NCBI RefSeq assembly: GCF_008831285.2
Contig: NC_045139.1
Coordinates: forward strand, 30,173,206-30,237,205
Reading direction: 5' to 3'
From: Nymphaea colorata
Lineage: Eukaryota; Streptophyta; Magnoliopsida; Nymphaeales; Nymphaeaceae
Length of the DNA: 64,000 nt
Position numbers and translations under genes: made by a program. Below the pieces are notes generated by a model. That model had not been told where the DNA came from and made no database searches. It worked only from the letters and a program-made list of their open reading frames with translations. Shown piece after piece: positions 24,600 through 35,843 of this stretch; position 1 is the stretch's first letter, and every line of letters starts with the position of its first letter.

Positions 24600-24780
24600 G
24601 TGGCCGAGCTAGAAAGTTCAAGCTGAGGGGCACTAATTCAAAGGAGTACATAATTAGATAATCAAATGGACATTTAAAGGTAGATAGTTGAAGAAACCGA
24701 TATGCAAATAAGTACATTTTTGTGGGACTGTGTGGGCGACTGCCCGCCTGAGCTGCCATGTGGCTTCAACACTGCCAGTA
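24600..24780. repeat. Diverged CAGTGGCGGAGCC-family copy
   Basis: Landmarks include GTGGCCGAGC at the left, GAGGGGCACTAATTCAAA, and GTGTGGGCGACTGCCCGCCT with ATGTGGCTTC-ACACTGCC at the right. These match the order in the MITE at 58433 when that copy is reversed. The ends are degenerate. Confidence 0.5.
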
Positions 24781-24932
24781 ATAATTTAAATAAATTTGTA
24801 CATATATAAAGTAGTGGATTAATTGGTGGTAGGGAAGCAATTGAGTGTTGCTACTTCTTTCATGAAGCGCGACATGGCTCAAAAGCACGGACAGTTTCAT
24901 AAATTTTTCGTTGAGAGGCACTGATATGGAGT

Positions 24933-25265
24933 GGCGGAGCTACATGTTGGCTGGTCGTAGACATTTTCCCATATCACCTCGCAAAATTTCTTGATTTTAC
25001 ATGTTGGTATCTTCAATAGTTTGTTCCTTTCTATGCCCTTAAGAATCCAAAATTGTTTGAACTAGCACCACTTGGGTTTGCACTACTATTAAAAAGTAAC
25101 TAAAATTTTGAATACTTTCAAAAATTTTAAACTCATTGGATTACATGAGGGGCACCTATTTGCATATAAAAACATGGCGAAGGACACCAATGTGTATAAG
25201 GCAAATTGTGTATTTTAACATATACAACTGCCCACACTAGCTCACACCTACCTCCAACCCTTTTA
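24933..25265. repeat. CAGTGGCGGAGCC-family copy, longer form
   Basis: It starts GAGTGGCGGAGCTACATGTT and ends in AACTGCCCACACTAGCTCACAC. The interior has GGGGCACCTATTTGCATAT. It may be a composite of two adjacent copies in opposite orientation, because a TGCCCAC-type end lies near the right limit. Confidence 0.5.
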
Positions 25266-26353
25266 ATATTACTTTTCATATAGTCAATATCAACTTGAAT
25301 CAGGCCATTTGAATCGAATCATATTCTTTTTAAATTGGTAGAGGTACGATCCGATAAGACCCATGGAGTATTTTTTTTCATTTTTTCCTAATTTCCTCAG
25401 TTTATTGATCTTTATGCAAATTCTAATTCAATTGGCAAATGATTTGTATTCTAATTAACTAACAGTTTTTTGGCCGTTCACCTGAATCTATTTGTGAAGG
25501 AATTTGCTTTAGGAATTTATTAACAAGATTATGATTTTATATATATATATATATATATGAAGCCTTTTGGCGTACCGGAAGTGTAATGAATGTCCGTTAA
25601 GTTGCTAAGGAGAGGCGCCGCCGCTTCCGCTGTGTAGCTCGTCGTCAGCCGCCAGACCCGGCGGCATGGGGTGGCGGCCAGGCAGTTGTCTCCCCTCCAA
25701 CGGTCCGGGGATGCTCGTTTTTTTTTTAATTCTCGGCAGAAAAAGATGAAGTCTATCGGTAAGAGGTAACGCCAATAAGTTGGTGATTGAATGCATTCAA
25801 TAATGTATTGTACATATAAAGGTGAAAAGAATTAATATGCAATGAAAAGAGACAGAAAAGAGGACGGTGAACAAAGTAATCTAAATTTTGCATCACCCAA
25901 AAGTATTTAAAAAGTTATTTTTAAAAACAACTGGGATAAAATGATAGTTGGCAGTGGCAATCTTGAATCATGATTGATTCAGTTATATATATATATATAT
26001 ATATAGACTTCAGTGTTTTTTTCAACTAGGCGTCCAACTTGAGTCAAGGTCAGTGAAAGTTTTTATTCAACGCAAGTAAGTTCATTGGCAATTCATGAGA
26101 GGAAAAATGCATCCAATTGAATCCAATGAGTTTGTTCCACGGATCAATACAGGGGTAGCATATGTCATTTTATTAACCTAATGTTTTTAGGGTGCATCTT
26201 TATTTTAATTTTTCATGTTATATACTCTCATTTATTTATTGAAATAAGTTTCATGATTTTTCTTGCTAGTTCAACTGATCTGTTGAATCAGATTATTTAA
26301 CTTCAGTGTTTTTATACACTTAGAAATTGAAAAGCTATCATGGAAAATGTGAA
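25266..26353. other. Spacer with a short CpG-rich patch and TA runs
   Basis: A GC- and CpG-rich patch of about 120 bp lies at 25610-25725 (GGCGCCGCCGCTTCCGC and similar), in sharp contrast to the surrounding AT-rich DNA. It does not translate into a recognised domain. (TA)n tracts lie at about 25538-25558 and 25984-26004. The rest shows nothing recognisable. Confidence 0.45.
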
Positions 26354-26767
26354 GGTTGTGTTTGGATCACATCCTTAGAAAATCTTGTTTAGTGAAAATC
26401 AGGTTTTATGATAAATACCAACTCTTGGTGACATGATAAGAAGGTGAATCAGTTTCATAAATGAACATTAAAAATTTTAGAAGGCATTTCTGTGACACCT
26501 TTGTCTAATCCAGTTTTATAAGAACTTGGTTTTATGAAAATCGAGTTTTTTAATGGGTGGCTTGTTTGTTTGTTTGCTTGCGGGAAACACCTAGAAACTT
26601 TCATGAATATCCCGCAGGGGGAGGGGGAGTTTTCAAGTTTTTCACTCTTTTGTCCAAACTAAACCCAGTTTTAATGGCACTTGAATATTCTAAAAAATCT
26701 AGTTTTAGAGATAAAAACAGATTCTGCGTCTAAAACCTGGTTTCAGAATGCCATCCAAACAAAACCC
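26354..26767. mobile_element. Tourist-like MITE, second copy
   Basis: The left end GGTTGTGTTTGGATCACATC and the right end, ATGCCATCCAAACAAAACCC, are inverted repeats of the type seen at 22589. The interiors share AATCCAGTTTTATAAGAAC and GGTTTTATGAAAAT motifs. A clean flanking duplication was not seen. It contains an inserted GGGGGAGGGGGAG tract near 26615-26630. Confidence 0.55.
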
Positions 26768-27866
26768 TGTAACATTTTTGAAATCGTTGAGGCTGAAGTC
26801 AGATTATGTAAGAAAACTCCAATATGGGGCCGTCAAACGCAGCCAAGTTGGAGTCTTCCTCCCAATTGTTCCTCTCTCTTGACGCCCACAGTCAAAATCT
26901 TCGTCTTCCCCCACCCAGTTCCTCAAATTTCTATCCAGAGTACATCTTGCGAATTGGTCAAAATGACTACTTTCAGTCCACCGAAATATCTTAGAAGGCA
27001 ACTTGCGCACATTTAGCTTCATCTCATATTGAAACTCTTTAGAAACAATTCATTTCGTCTATATGCATTGGTTCGTATGAGATCACATTCAAACCGTATT
27101 TTTTATTAATTATATGTGAAAATATCAGTCGCTACTGAATTGTAGTAGTTTTTGCTGATTTTTGGTAGAGCTTTTGAACCTCTTCTCTGGTAATATAAAA
27201 TCTCTAGATTCGATGGCAGTTTTCTTAAGTGGAAACAATTTCCCAAGGAAGGAGAAGGCACAAACACCTTGTATTTGTGAGAACGTTGGGAGGAGCAGAG
27301 GATAAGTTCTACAAGACTACAACTGGGCCCGCCAAGCCATCTGTGGAAATTAAAAATCCTAGTCATCGCCTTTGGTACCAACGCACCTACCCCGCGTCGC
27401 ATCCATCCTTTCCGCCTTGCCTCTTCCGGACGGCCCAGTTCTTCCCTCAGCTATATATGTCCTGAGAAGCAAATGCCATGTTAACCAGTCACCTTTAAAA
27501 CGGAGAAGAGCAGAGATAAATCATTTGTTGGACTGTAGGTTGAGCGCGCCTGGTCACCGGGAGCTGATACTACTTCGGGGGGGTTCGTTGATCCTTGTTG
27601 GTATTCAAAAATTTCATCATTTTGCGGTATTTGTTTTTTCCAAATTGATTTTGTCTAAGTTGGGTGGTCAGTTTTTTTGTGGAAAATCTGGAGGAAATTT
27701 CAAGTGGGTGTGACCAAATTTTGGGTTTGAGAGTTGGGGGTCGAGAAATCGTAACAGATTCTTAAGTGGGTGCTCTAAACTTTTGGTTTCCTGAGTCGGA
27801 TTTTCCATTAGAGGAAGCGATTCTCGATTTTGGTTGGGTTTCGCATAGTTGGTATTTCTAGGTTCC
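26768..27866. other. Upstream region of the shikimate kinase gene
   Basis: No exon was recognised. The stretch should contain the promoter and 5' leader of the shikimate kinase gene. TATATATGT near 27451 is a possible TATA element, but the transcription start cannot be placed. Confidence 0.4.
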
Positions 27867-30800
27867 ATGGAGAATTGTGGTGCACTGAGCCTGCAATCAT
27901 GCGGGTGGCTTGGTCTGGAGAAGGGAAGGGCGAAGGCTCCTGAGTTGCTCTTCTCGGATTGTTGGGAGAAGAGGAACGTGCGGGTTTCCAAATCACAGGA
28001 TCTTCGGATGAAGTTGGTCCCCTGCAAATCGAGGGCTGCTGCACCCATCATCAAGAACTCTTGTTCCTCCAAGGATTCGGCAGGTACCTAACTTTTTTCT
28101 GAGGTATATATCGATTTTTATTAATGGAAATTTTCTTGACCATTTGTTTCATTGTAGAGAGGGAGTGGCTACTTTCTTTTTCAATGTGTTTCTTGGCCGT
28201 TTGGTTTCTGTAATTTGTGAACTTCGGTAACTGATCGGATTTTGGAGAAGCGAGTTATGGTCTGTTTTTTCCTCTTTTTTTGGCTCTTAGCTTTGGTAGT
28301 TGGTACTTCGCGTGCCCGGACGTCATGCTTGTTTGATTCCTGCTATCCTGCGCTGTTTTATCATAATTTGTTATTATCTCGTTGCTATTATCATCATTAT
28401 TACTTTATAAGTACGCTACCTGTCTTTCACGAATTTCACTTAGAAAATGTTTCCCAGTAAAAAGTACCCTTTTTTTTGGTGTCCTCTACTGTTTCTGTTG
28501 TTAAAACATTTTTTACGCCTATCTATAAAATCTCATTTACTTTTTCCCTATATGTTTAATTTTGCTTTTCAATGCCGGAGATGCTTCGGATGTGCCTTTT
28601 TTTCTCCTGTTGTAACTATTTAGTTGTATGAACTAAACAATATTTTATTTTTCCCATGATTATTTCTGCATTTTATAATACATGGTATGTTGTCGAAATT
28701 TGTGTATTTTTCATTTCTTGTTGCAGTTTACGCAAAAGCATTTTTTAATGTCAAGGTCCTAAGAAACTGTTTCTGTTTATGGGGGGATGTTCTCTGTTCT
28801 AAACGTCGAGGTCTGGGCTCGATTTTGTGCTTGTAAGTTCTTCAGGGTTCTTGTGTATAGTTGCTTTTCTTACTATTTGTCGAACAAAAGTATCAATCTT
28901 TAAATTTTCCGAAAGTTGTATTTGGCCTTGCTAGCGGCTTTTGAGATTAATCTGGTTGCATATTAATATCTTCTATCAAACTAAATTCCATTTTAACATG
29001 GTGTGATTTTTTTATCTCACAATACTTTTTTCTCTGTGGCTTAATATTCAAGCGACAAGAACAGACAATAAGATGTCTTCATGGTGACTCCATAAGTCTA
29101 CTAATCTCAGAAATGTGTGTGATGGTAGCCATCTTAAGATCAAGTTTGGGAACTTCCCATTCTTTTCAAAGGGGTTGTTTTTTGTTAGCAGGCTTGATGT
29201 AAGAAATCTAGTAACTTAGCTCTACCTTAATTATTTCCTTCAAAACTGAACATAACAAGAACGGAAACCTTATCATAGTTATTGCCTCTTTGTTTTTCAA
29301 TTTCAGCATTCTCCTGCATTGGTTTATTGTTGATAATTTCTTTTTTTATTTCATACCAGTGCCTTTTGAGTTGAAAGCAAAGAACCTGCGATCCACTGAT
29401 GAGGAAGCATTGATTTTGAAGGTAGGTAATGTTTAGCAACAAGCACCAGTTCCTAAGCATTTAAAATTCTTGCTGTTATTCGATATTTGTTTTGTGCTAC
29501 TCTTGCATAACATACATGGTTAGAAGACTTTCTATTATGACAAAGTAAATTGAGACATTTTATTTTAAAAATATTTTTGCAGGAGAAGGCTCGAGAGGTT
29601 GCCCCTTATCTGAATGGGGCCTGCATATATCTTGTAGGTAAGTCCTCTACAACTACCGAAACTGTGGTGTATGTATGTGGGGCATGAGATTCGTTTGAGA
29701 GCCTCAGGAACATGGTGAACATGGTCAGTTAAGGTCCATGTTGTTTGGATAGCATTTCTTATGCTGGATAATGTTTTTAATGATATATGCAGGAATGATG
29801 GGATCTGGTAAGACCACTGTAGGGAAAATCTTGTCTGAATCACTGGGTTATTACTTTTTCGACAGGTGAGAATCTCTATGGAGATACTTGCAACATTTTT
29901 TTTCAGGGTTGGGGGATAGTTATATCTTGAATATTGCACCTGCACTTTGTGCATTATGCATCCAGTAGATGAAATGTGCTTTGGCTGTCTGCAGTGACAA
30001 ATTGGTGGAGCAAGCTGTTGGTGGAGCTACTGTGGCTCAGATATTTAAGGAGTACAGTGAAGAATTTTTCAGAGAGAATGAGGTACTTTGACCCCTTTCT
30101 TTTCGCTTTTTCTTTCCATGCATAGGGGCTGTTAATTCCTATTATCATAAAAAATTAAGGTTGAACCTTTTTTTTCATATTATGTTAATCGTCCTCATTG
30201 TGTTTTCCTGTTTTGTGCATTGCTGGATTATTGGATGTGAATTTTGTTCCGTCATCACGATTCATTATTGTGTTTTCTGACAAAGCCTTTTTTTTTGCCA
30301 ATTTCTTTTCTTTCTCTCATTAGGAATCATGTTCTGGTGTTCTACTTATGATGATGAGCATTCGATAAACTATACATGGAATTGTCACCGGAATATCTCA
30401 GTTGTTCTCTACTTTTTTCAAGAAGCCTCTTTACTAAAGACATGGCATGCAATGCATGACATACAGTTATCCACCAAGATCTTCTGCAAATATACTGGTG
30501 AGAGACAGAGCGTGATATAAGTTCAAAGGTTAGGATTCTGTATCTTCTAAAGCTAACGGCATGGGCATGAAAGATATGTTCAGCCATATGAAGTTAGAGA
30601 TACAAAATCACCTAGTTTATCTATTCTCTAAAGCTGATGACATGGGCATGGACGTTAAGTGCGGCGACATCAAGTTAGAGATATAAAACCACCGAAAATA
30701 TACTACATTTTTAATAAATGAAAGGTATAGGTGGAACTAGAAGTATAAAACATGTAAAAGTATTTAATTAATGACAATTAAAATAATTTAGGCAAATGCA

Positions 30801-33785
30801 ATCATTTCTGGCTATGAAATCAACTTACTGTGGTCTGAAAATTTAATGTGTTCAGGATGTCACTGTGTGGTGGTCCGGGGATGAGACAGTGGGTTAGACA
30901 TGCTACTAAGAGTGCCTTATGATATAAAATATGAGTAATTTGCCCTATGGTGCAACAAGGAAAATGGAGTGGTGGCCAGCATTCAAGGTCTCCACCAGCA
31001 ATTTCTAAGTACTTGAAGACATCAAATGAAATTGTTTAACTGGAGGTGGAGGTAATATAAATTATAAAACTCAAGAAGCAAAAGTTATGGTCAAGAAGAA
31101 GCAATTCATTGGTGAAACCAGTGTTGTAAATCTTACTTTTATATATTGTTTTATTTGTTTAAAATCTTACTTTTTGTTATATATATATATATATGTATGT
31201 ATGTATGTGTGTGTGTGTGTGTGTGTGTGGCCATGTTCCCTTGCTCAATGTTTTTGAAAGTGCTCCGCACTCATACCCATACTGGTATCTGTATCGGCAC
31301 TCGTACATGTACCTGTGACATAATCTTGCTGGTGATTTACACTCTGCAATGAGTTTAATGGTGTTACTTTTCACCTTGAACTTTGGCTCTAACTTTGAAC
31401 TTCAAATTTTGAAGCTTTATTTTATGGTCCTTACATTTTATATGGCATTGTTATTCCTTTTTTCAGAAATACTCTGTCTTTTATTTCACAAATTCCAGAT
31501 TTGCCAACTGGGCATCTCTAATCTAGTCTATTTCATTACAAGAAGTTTCTTTGTTCATGTTTGATCCATGGTTCATTTTGTATCCTCCAGAGTAAGGTAT
31601 TAAAAGACTTGTGCATGATGCGCCGACTAGTGGTTGCAACTGGGGGTGGTGCTGTCATCCGGCCAATAAATTGGTAACTACTACAATGCCTTGCATTTTC
31701 TTGTAATTAATTTGATCATTAGTTTCCAAAGTTAACACATTTTGTTGCATTGAATGATCAGGAGATACATGAAACGGGGTGTCACTGTCTGGTTGGATGT
31801 GCCTTTGGAAGCTCTAGCCAGGCGAATTGCGGCAGTTGGGACAAATTCACGTCCTCTTCTGCATCATGACTCTGGAGATGCATATACAAAGGTTTGTTTT
31901 GCACTCTTTTTACCTTAAGGATGAGCGCCTGTATATGAACCCATATTGGCTTCTAGAAACTACTGCTGACGTCAACCTATACCCTCTGATATCATCATTG
32001 GCACTATCTTTTGCAGGCTCTTCTACGTCTCTCAGCACTATCTGAGGAGAGGGGTGAAGCTTATGCTAATTCAGATGCAACAGTTTCTCTTCAGAGTATG
32101 CACTTTCAAAGCTTTTGTAGTAACAATTGGGAGCCTACACTAGAATACAATGTTATCCGTATTATATTATACGTATCGTATAGGCACGATATGCTTGTGT
32201 ATCGCAAGCATATCGCCCGTATCGTACGATATGGGGAAAAACACAAATATATCTACAAATTTCCCTCTTCTTCAGACAATACTTCCTCAACAGCCACTCT
32301 TTAACAAACCCAGCCTTTTCCAGGACCCTCTGTGATCCCACATTCGGAACGGTGACGACGGCATCGATCCTTTCAATCTCTAGGAACTCTCAGAAGATCA
32401 CAGATATGGCCATCTTCACGGCTTCCGTGGCGATGCCTTTGCCCCAATTCTCATAGGCTAATCTAATGCAATACCAGATCTCTCCCAGCAGCACTTAATG
32501 TCGGATCCCTGCTTGAAAGTCATTTGGCCAATGGGGCGACCATTGAGTCAGATGGCCTTGGCCCATGGGTGAGTGGTCAGGGAACTCTCGAGGAACAACT
32601 GAGCATCCTCTTTGCACTGAAAAGCATCTCACCAGCACAGGCGAGCTGCACGATCGTCAGCAAGCTATGCCATGACATGAGAGGTTGGCAAGCTCAAATG
32701 GCCGGACTGTGATGCAGGGTTCCTTTTTCTCCTTATCCATATGAGAGGGAGGGTGCGTTTGTGAGAGAGAAAGAGAGAGAGAGAGACAGAGAGAGAGAGA
32801 GACAGAGAGAGAGGCAACGAGTCAGGGTCGAGCCTCCCAATTTATTGGGGGATATTTTTCTATAATAATCGTTGCCTTTGGGGGTATTCTTAGAATAGCA
32901 AATTTCCTACTTTATTCCTTTTTTTTACTTGTAAGACTGCAGGATAGTTACATGCTTCTACCGTCTAGCTAACTTTGACAATCTCACTTCTTTGATTTTT
33001 TTACGATTTTTTATTTTTTTTCTGGATTTTTTCTCTTGTTTTGATTTTTTAATATTTTTAATATTAAAAAAATAATTTTATGCTATGCTATGTTACATTA
33101 GTGATATGTTACGATACGGCGTATAGGTCGACCCTGCCGATACGCATTATGCTATGCCTTTTACAACATTGCTAGAATCAGCCCCCTTACGCAATTCTAT
33201 ACTGAACTCAGTTTGTCTGTCAACCAGTTGTCTGTTGTCCAATAATTCTATGAGTGTTGATACCTTTGATCTTGTGATGCCATTTTTCAATATAGCACTT
33301 TATGTTAGGGGCTATTTTTTCTTGATGTTTAAGCCTTTTAATTATCAAGCAATTAGAGCGCAATCTTCCCTTAATGCTTAAGAATTAAGATCCTTATGAA
33401 GAAAGAAGGTCTGAACAAGTCTTCAGAACAATCTGTACCAAACCACACTTTCACACAGCAGGCCCTTAAATATCTTCTTCCCATATCGTTATTTCACTGT
33501 CATATGCTGAGAATGCATTTTTTGTTGTTTGTAGGTATTGCTTGGAAGCAAGGTCATGGAGACGTATCAGCTCTCACGCCAACTGCTATTGCCATCGAGG
33601 TAGTACCTCTACTCACACCGGGTCCATGATTTTACATTTGTAGACTTACAGTTGCAATCTGAATATGTATCCTAATTGATTTGAAAGTGTTGTTTTCTTA
33701 AATGTTCATATTCTGTTTTCACCAGGCACTAATAAAAATTGGCAACTTCGTAAATTGGAAAGAAGGCAATGGACAAATTGTCTGA
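27867..33785 (+). CDS. SK: Shikimate kinase, plastid precursor
   Basis: Ten exons: 27867-28083, 29360-29421, 29583-29637, 29793-29865, 29995-30082, 31591-31673, 31762-31891, 32017-32095, 33535-33599 and 33726-33785. All have GT-AG borders with consistent phases; 912 nt give 303 aa, normal for plant shikimate kinase. It phosphorylates shikimate at O3 with ATP, the fifth step of the plastid chorismate pathway. The first ~70 residues, rich in Ser, Lys and Arg, act as a transit peptide. The P-loop GMMGSGKTT is at 112-120, the shikimate-binding FFDSD ends at 137, ATGGGAVI is at 181-188 and the LID motif NSRPLL surrounds Arg223. The ATG at 27867 is the first in frame; the frame upstream has no other ATG before exon 1. 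Intron 5 holds a tandem repeat and intron 8 a ~1-kb transposon; neither disturbs a splice site. Confidence 0.93.
30540..30693 (+). repeat. Tandem duplication in shikimate kinase intron 5
   Basis: Two diverged copies of about 75 bp (30540-30611 and 30619-30693) share CTAAAGCT, CATGGGCATG and AAGTTAGAGATA-AAA-CACC. The differences indicate an old duplication. The function is unknown, and it lies wholly inside the intron. Confidence 0.75.
31176..31229 (+). repeat. (TA)n(TGTA)n(GT)n compound microsatellite
   Basis: TA, TGTA and GT runs follow each other inside shikimate kinase intron 5. Open frames over it encode Tyr-Ile and Val-Cys runs and are not genes. Confidence 0.9.
32148..33171. mobile_element. 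hAT-like transposon in shikimate kinase intron 8
   Basis: The element starts CAATGTTAT and ends ACAACATTG, so the ends are inverted copies of CAATGTT. It is bounded by a near-perfect 8-bp duplication, CTAGAATA (32140-32147) and CTAGAATC (33172-33179). Subterminal regions on both sides are rich in CGTATCGTATAGGCACGATA-like palindromic words. An 8-bp duplication fits the hAT superfamily. The interior has no transposase but carries a decayed acetyltransferase fragment (32269-32712) and a GA-rich tract (32767-32814). It sits between exons 8 and 9 and leaves the splice sites intact. Confidence 0.75.
32269..32712 (-). pseudogene. GNAT-family N-acetyltransferase gene fragment inside a transposon
   Basis: The minus strand translates, in order, to [11 protein letters not shown], then [15 protein letters not shown], stop, [16 protein letters not shown], and after a frame change [20 protein letters not shown], a stop after [23 protein letters not shown] and [17 protein letters not shown]. 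These match the RimJ/RimL-like plant GNAT proteins: the start xLRPF, the [11 protein letters not shown] acetyl-CoA loop and [10 protein letters not shown]. At least two in-frame stops and one frameshift make it non-functional. It lies on the strand opposite to shikimate kinase. Capture of a host gene piece by the surrounding transposon is inferred. Confidence 0.8.
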
Positions 33786-35806
33786 GTTCTTGAAGGGACT
33801 GCAAAGCCATTATTTCTTGCAGAGCTTCGTCCGTCTTGTTGGCTATTTATTCATTCTTGTTATATGTAAGTAGATAATGGAAAACCAGCTCTATCCAACG
33901 TCCGTTCTGCTGCGTCACCTGTACAGAGAATGAGTTGCACAGAGGTTTGAGAGCCTGTATCTTGATGTAAACTGATAGCTGAATCTGTGGACTAGAAAAT
34001 TCGCGCATGCGCAAAACCGCAGATTTTGGTGGTTTACCATGACGATTTTACAGTCATTTTGTCAATATCGTGAAGTGCTCTATCTGTAATAACGTGAGTT
34101 CTACTAAGATGCTGAGGGCAGGGATAACTGGATGTATACTGAATCCTATATTAATTTGCATGCCAGTAAAGCATGATTTTTTTAAAGCTTTAAGTGGCTT
34201 AGCGGGTGTCTATGCCTACGACAGCTAGTGTTTGTTGAGCTCACTAATAGTTTGATTAGATGTCACAGCTCCTTTTGGGAACGCATTCTTTCTCTTCCTG
34301 GTTTCAAGGACTGATAATTGGAGATGGTTTTGATATTATTTGTACAAGGGTATGAATCATGCAGTATATATATATATAGGAAAATTGTAGTGTAACTGGA
34401 TAGGAAGTTCACTCTTAAGGACCGTCTGATCTATAATAATGGTTGGTCGAGAAAAGATCTATAATAATGGTTGGTCGAGAAAAGGTGTAAGCCTTGTTTT
34501 CTCTCTCAACTGTTCATCATGGATTGGATGGCTTAAGGTTGGTGTTCCCTGGTGTTCATTGGATTGGATGGCTTAAGTTTGGTGTTTCCTAGGCTGTATA
34601 TATTCAACGAAAAGCGCCAACATGAGAATTTTCAATGGAATTATGCAACCTATGGAATCTTAAAGTGATATGCTGATATATACTCAATCGGAAGGGACCA
34701 TAGTCATAACTTTCATTCGTGGGAAAATCTCAGGAAAAAGCATGGCACAATTCGGGTATATAAAATTCAAATTAAATGTAAAAACGAAGACTACGGTAAT
34801 TTCATGAGTAAATCTAGATAATATCATAATACTCCATTTTCTGTTACGATGATCCTACGATGCTACGGGACATTATTATGAAAGAAACTTGTTAATGTCC
34901 TCAGAAATGCTTTCTCAAATTCAAAGATTAGTGACTAATTTTTTAGTAACTCTTGTCTCTTTGATTTTGAACTGAAATAAAATCAAAATTATATGTACAA
35001 TTAGAACCAAATACACTTCCATTCAGAGCTTTTAGGGAGGTTTTGAATGAATCGCAAAAGGCAGTTGGAAACTCGGTTAGGGCTTGTTTTGTTTGAATTA
35101 GATTGCCAATATAGAACTTGTTGAAGTTGGTTTCTTTTTCTCTCTTTGTAAATTGTTGGTGATGGTCGGGGAAACACTTTTTTCATTACGTTCTCCTTTT
35201 GTTATGTTTTTATTGATCTTTCTCTTAGACATCAATACATTTCATGACTTTTCAAGAGCATGCAAACCAATGATACCCTTGCAACCTTGTAAATTCAAGT
35301 CTTCAAGTTCTTCATGCTTGGGAATTTTTTTTTAAAATCAGATTCACTCTTTCACATCAAAGAGCAACGAGAAAGAAAGAAGGTGGAAAAAAATTTGGAG
35401 CAATATCTTAGTCTGAAGGTTTTAAGATGCAGTCTGGTGGGCAGGTTCTCATATGCATATACCTAATGCCAACTTGAAGCAACCCATGGATTCATCAACT
35501 ATGAACAAGTTAAAAGAATGAAGTATAAACTATCTATGGGTAGATTACCAGCACAGCTAAGGTTGTTCCTGAGATGGGAACAAATTGAGAAATCAAGGGC
35601 CAACTGCCATAAGTTGGATTAAGTACAAACTGATTGTTCTCAATCTTAAGATCTAATCAGTATACTTCTGAATTGGATGCTAAAAAGCCTTTCCTTGTTT
35701 GTTTAAGAAAATAATAAACTTTTAACAAGGCAAAAACCCAAAAAACCGAGATAAGTTTTCATGTCTTCCAATTTGTACATCCCATAAAAGCAAGGTGAGA
35801 GAAAAC

Positions 35807-35810
<4 letters not shown>
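33786..35810. other. Intergenic region between shikimate kinase and F-box genes
   Basis: Contains the shikimate kinase 3' end and the F-box promoter. Tandem repeats lie at 34428-34483 (two identical 28-bp units) and about 34520-34590. A TA run lies at about 34365-34377. No further gene was recognised. Confidence 0.55.
34428..34590 (+). repeat. Two adjacent short tandem duplications
   Basis: Positions 34428-34455 and 34456-34483 are two exact 28-bp copies (starting GATCTATAATAATGGTTGG). About 40 bp later, GGATTGGATGGCTTAAG-TTGGTGTT occurs twice (near 34520 and 34560). Both are head-to-tail, so local slippage or replication errors probably produced them. Confidence 0.8.

Positions 35811-35839
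<29 letters not shown>
35811..35839 (+). repeat. (GA)n microsatellite ending at the F-box gene ATG
   Basis: A run of about 15 GA units ends directly at the start codon at 35840, so it lies in the 5' leader. It stays in frame with the gene from an upstream ATG at 35795, which would add Arg-Glu repeats. GA repeats in plant leaders are known binding sites for GAGA-binding (BPC) factors; whether that applies here is not known. Confidence 0.8.

Positions 35840-35843
<4 letters not shown>

Noticed and set aside
27668-28072. Minus-strand open frames over shikimate kinase exon 1
   Set aside because: Shadow frames of the transit-peptide exon without similarity to any family.
31146-31374. Open frames on both strands over the TA/TG tract
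   Set aside because: They encode simple Tyr-Ile, Val-Cys and Thr-His runs from a microsatellite within an intron.
35795-35839. Upstream in-frame start for the F-box protein
   Set aside because: It only adds Arg-Glu residues encoded by a GA microsatellite; the family starts shortly before the F-box, so 35840 is preferred.
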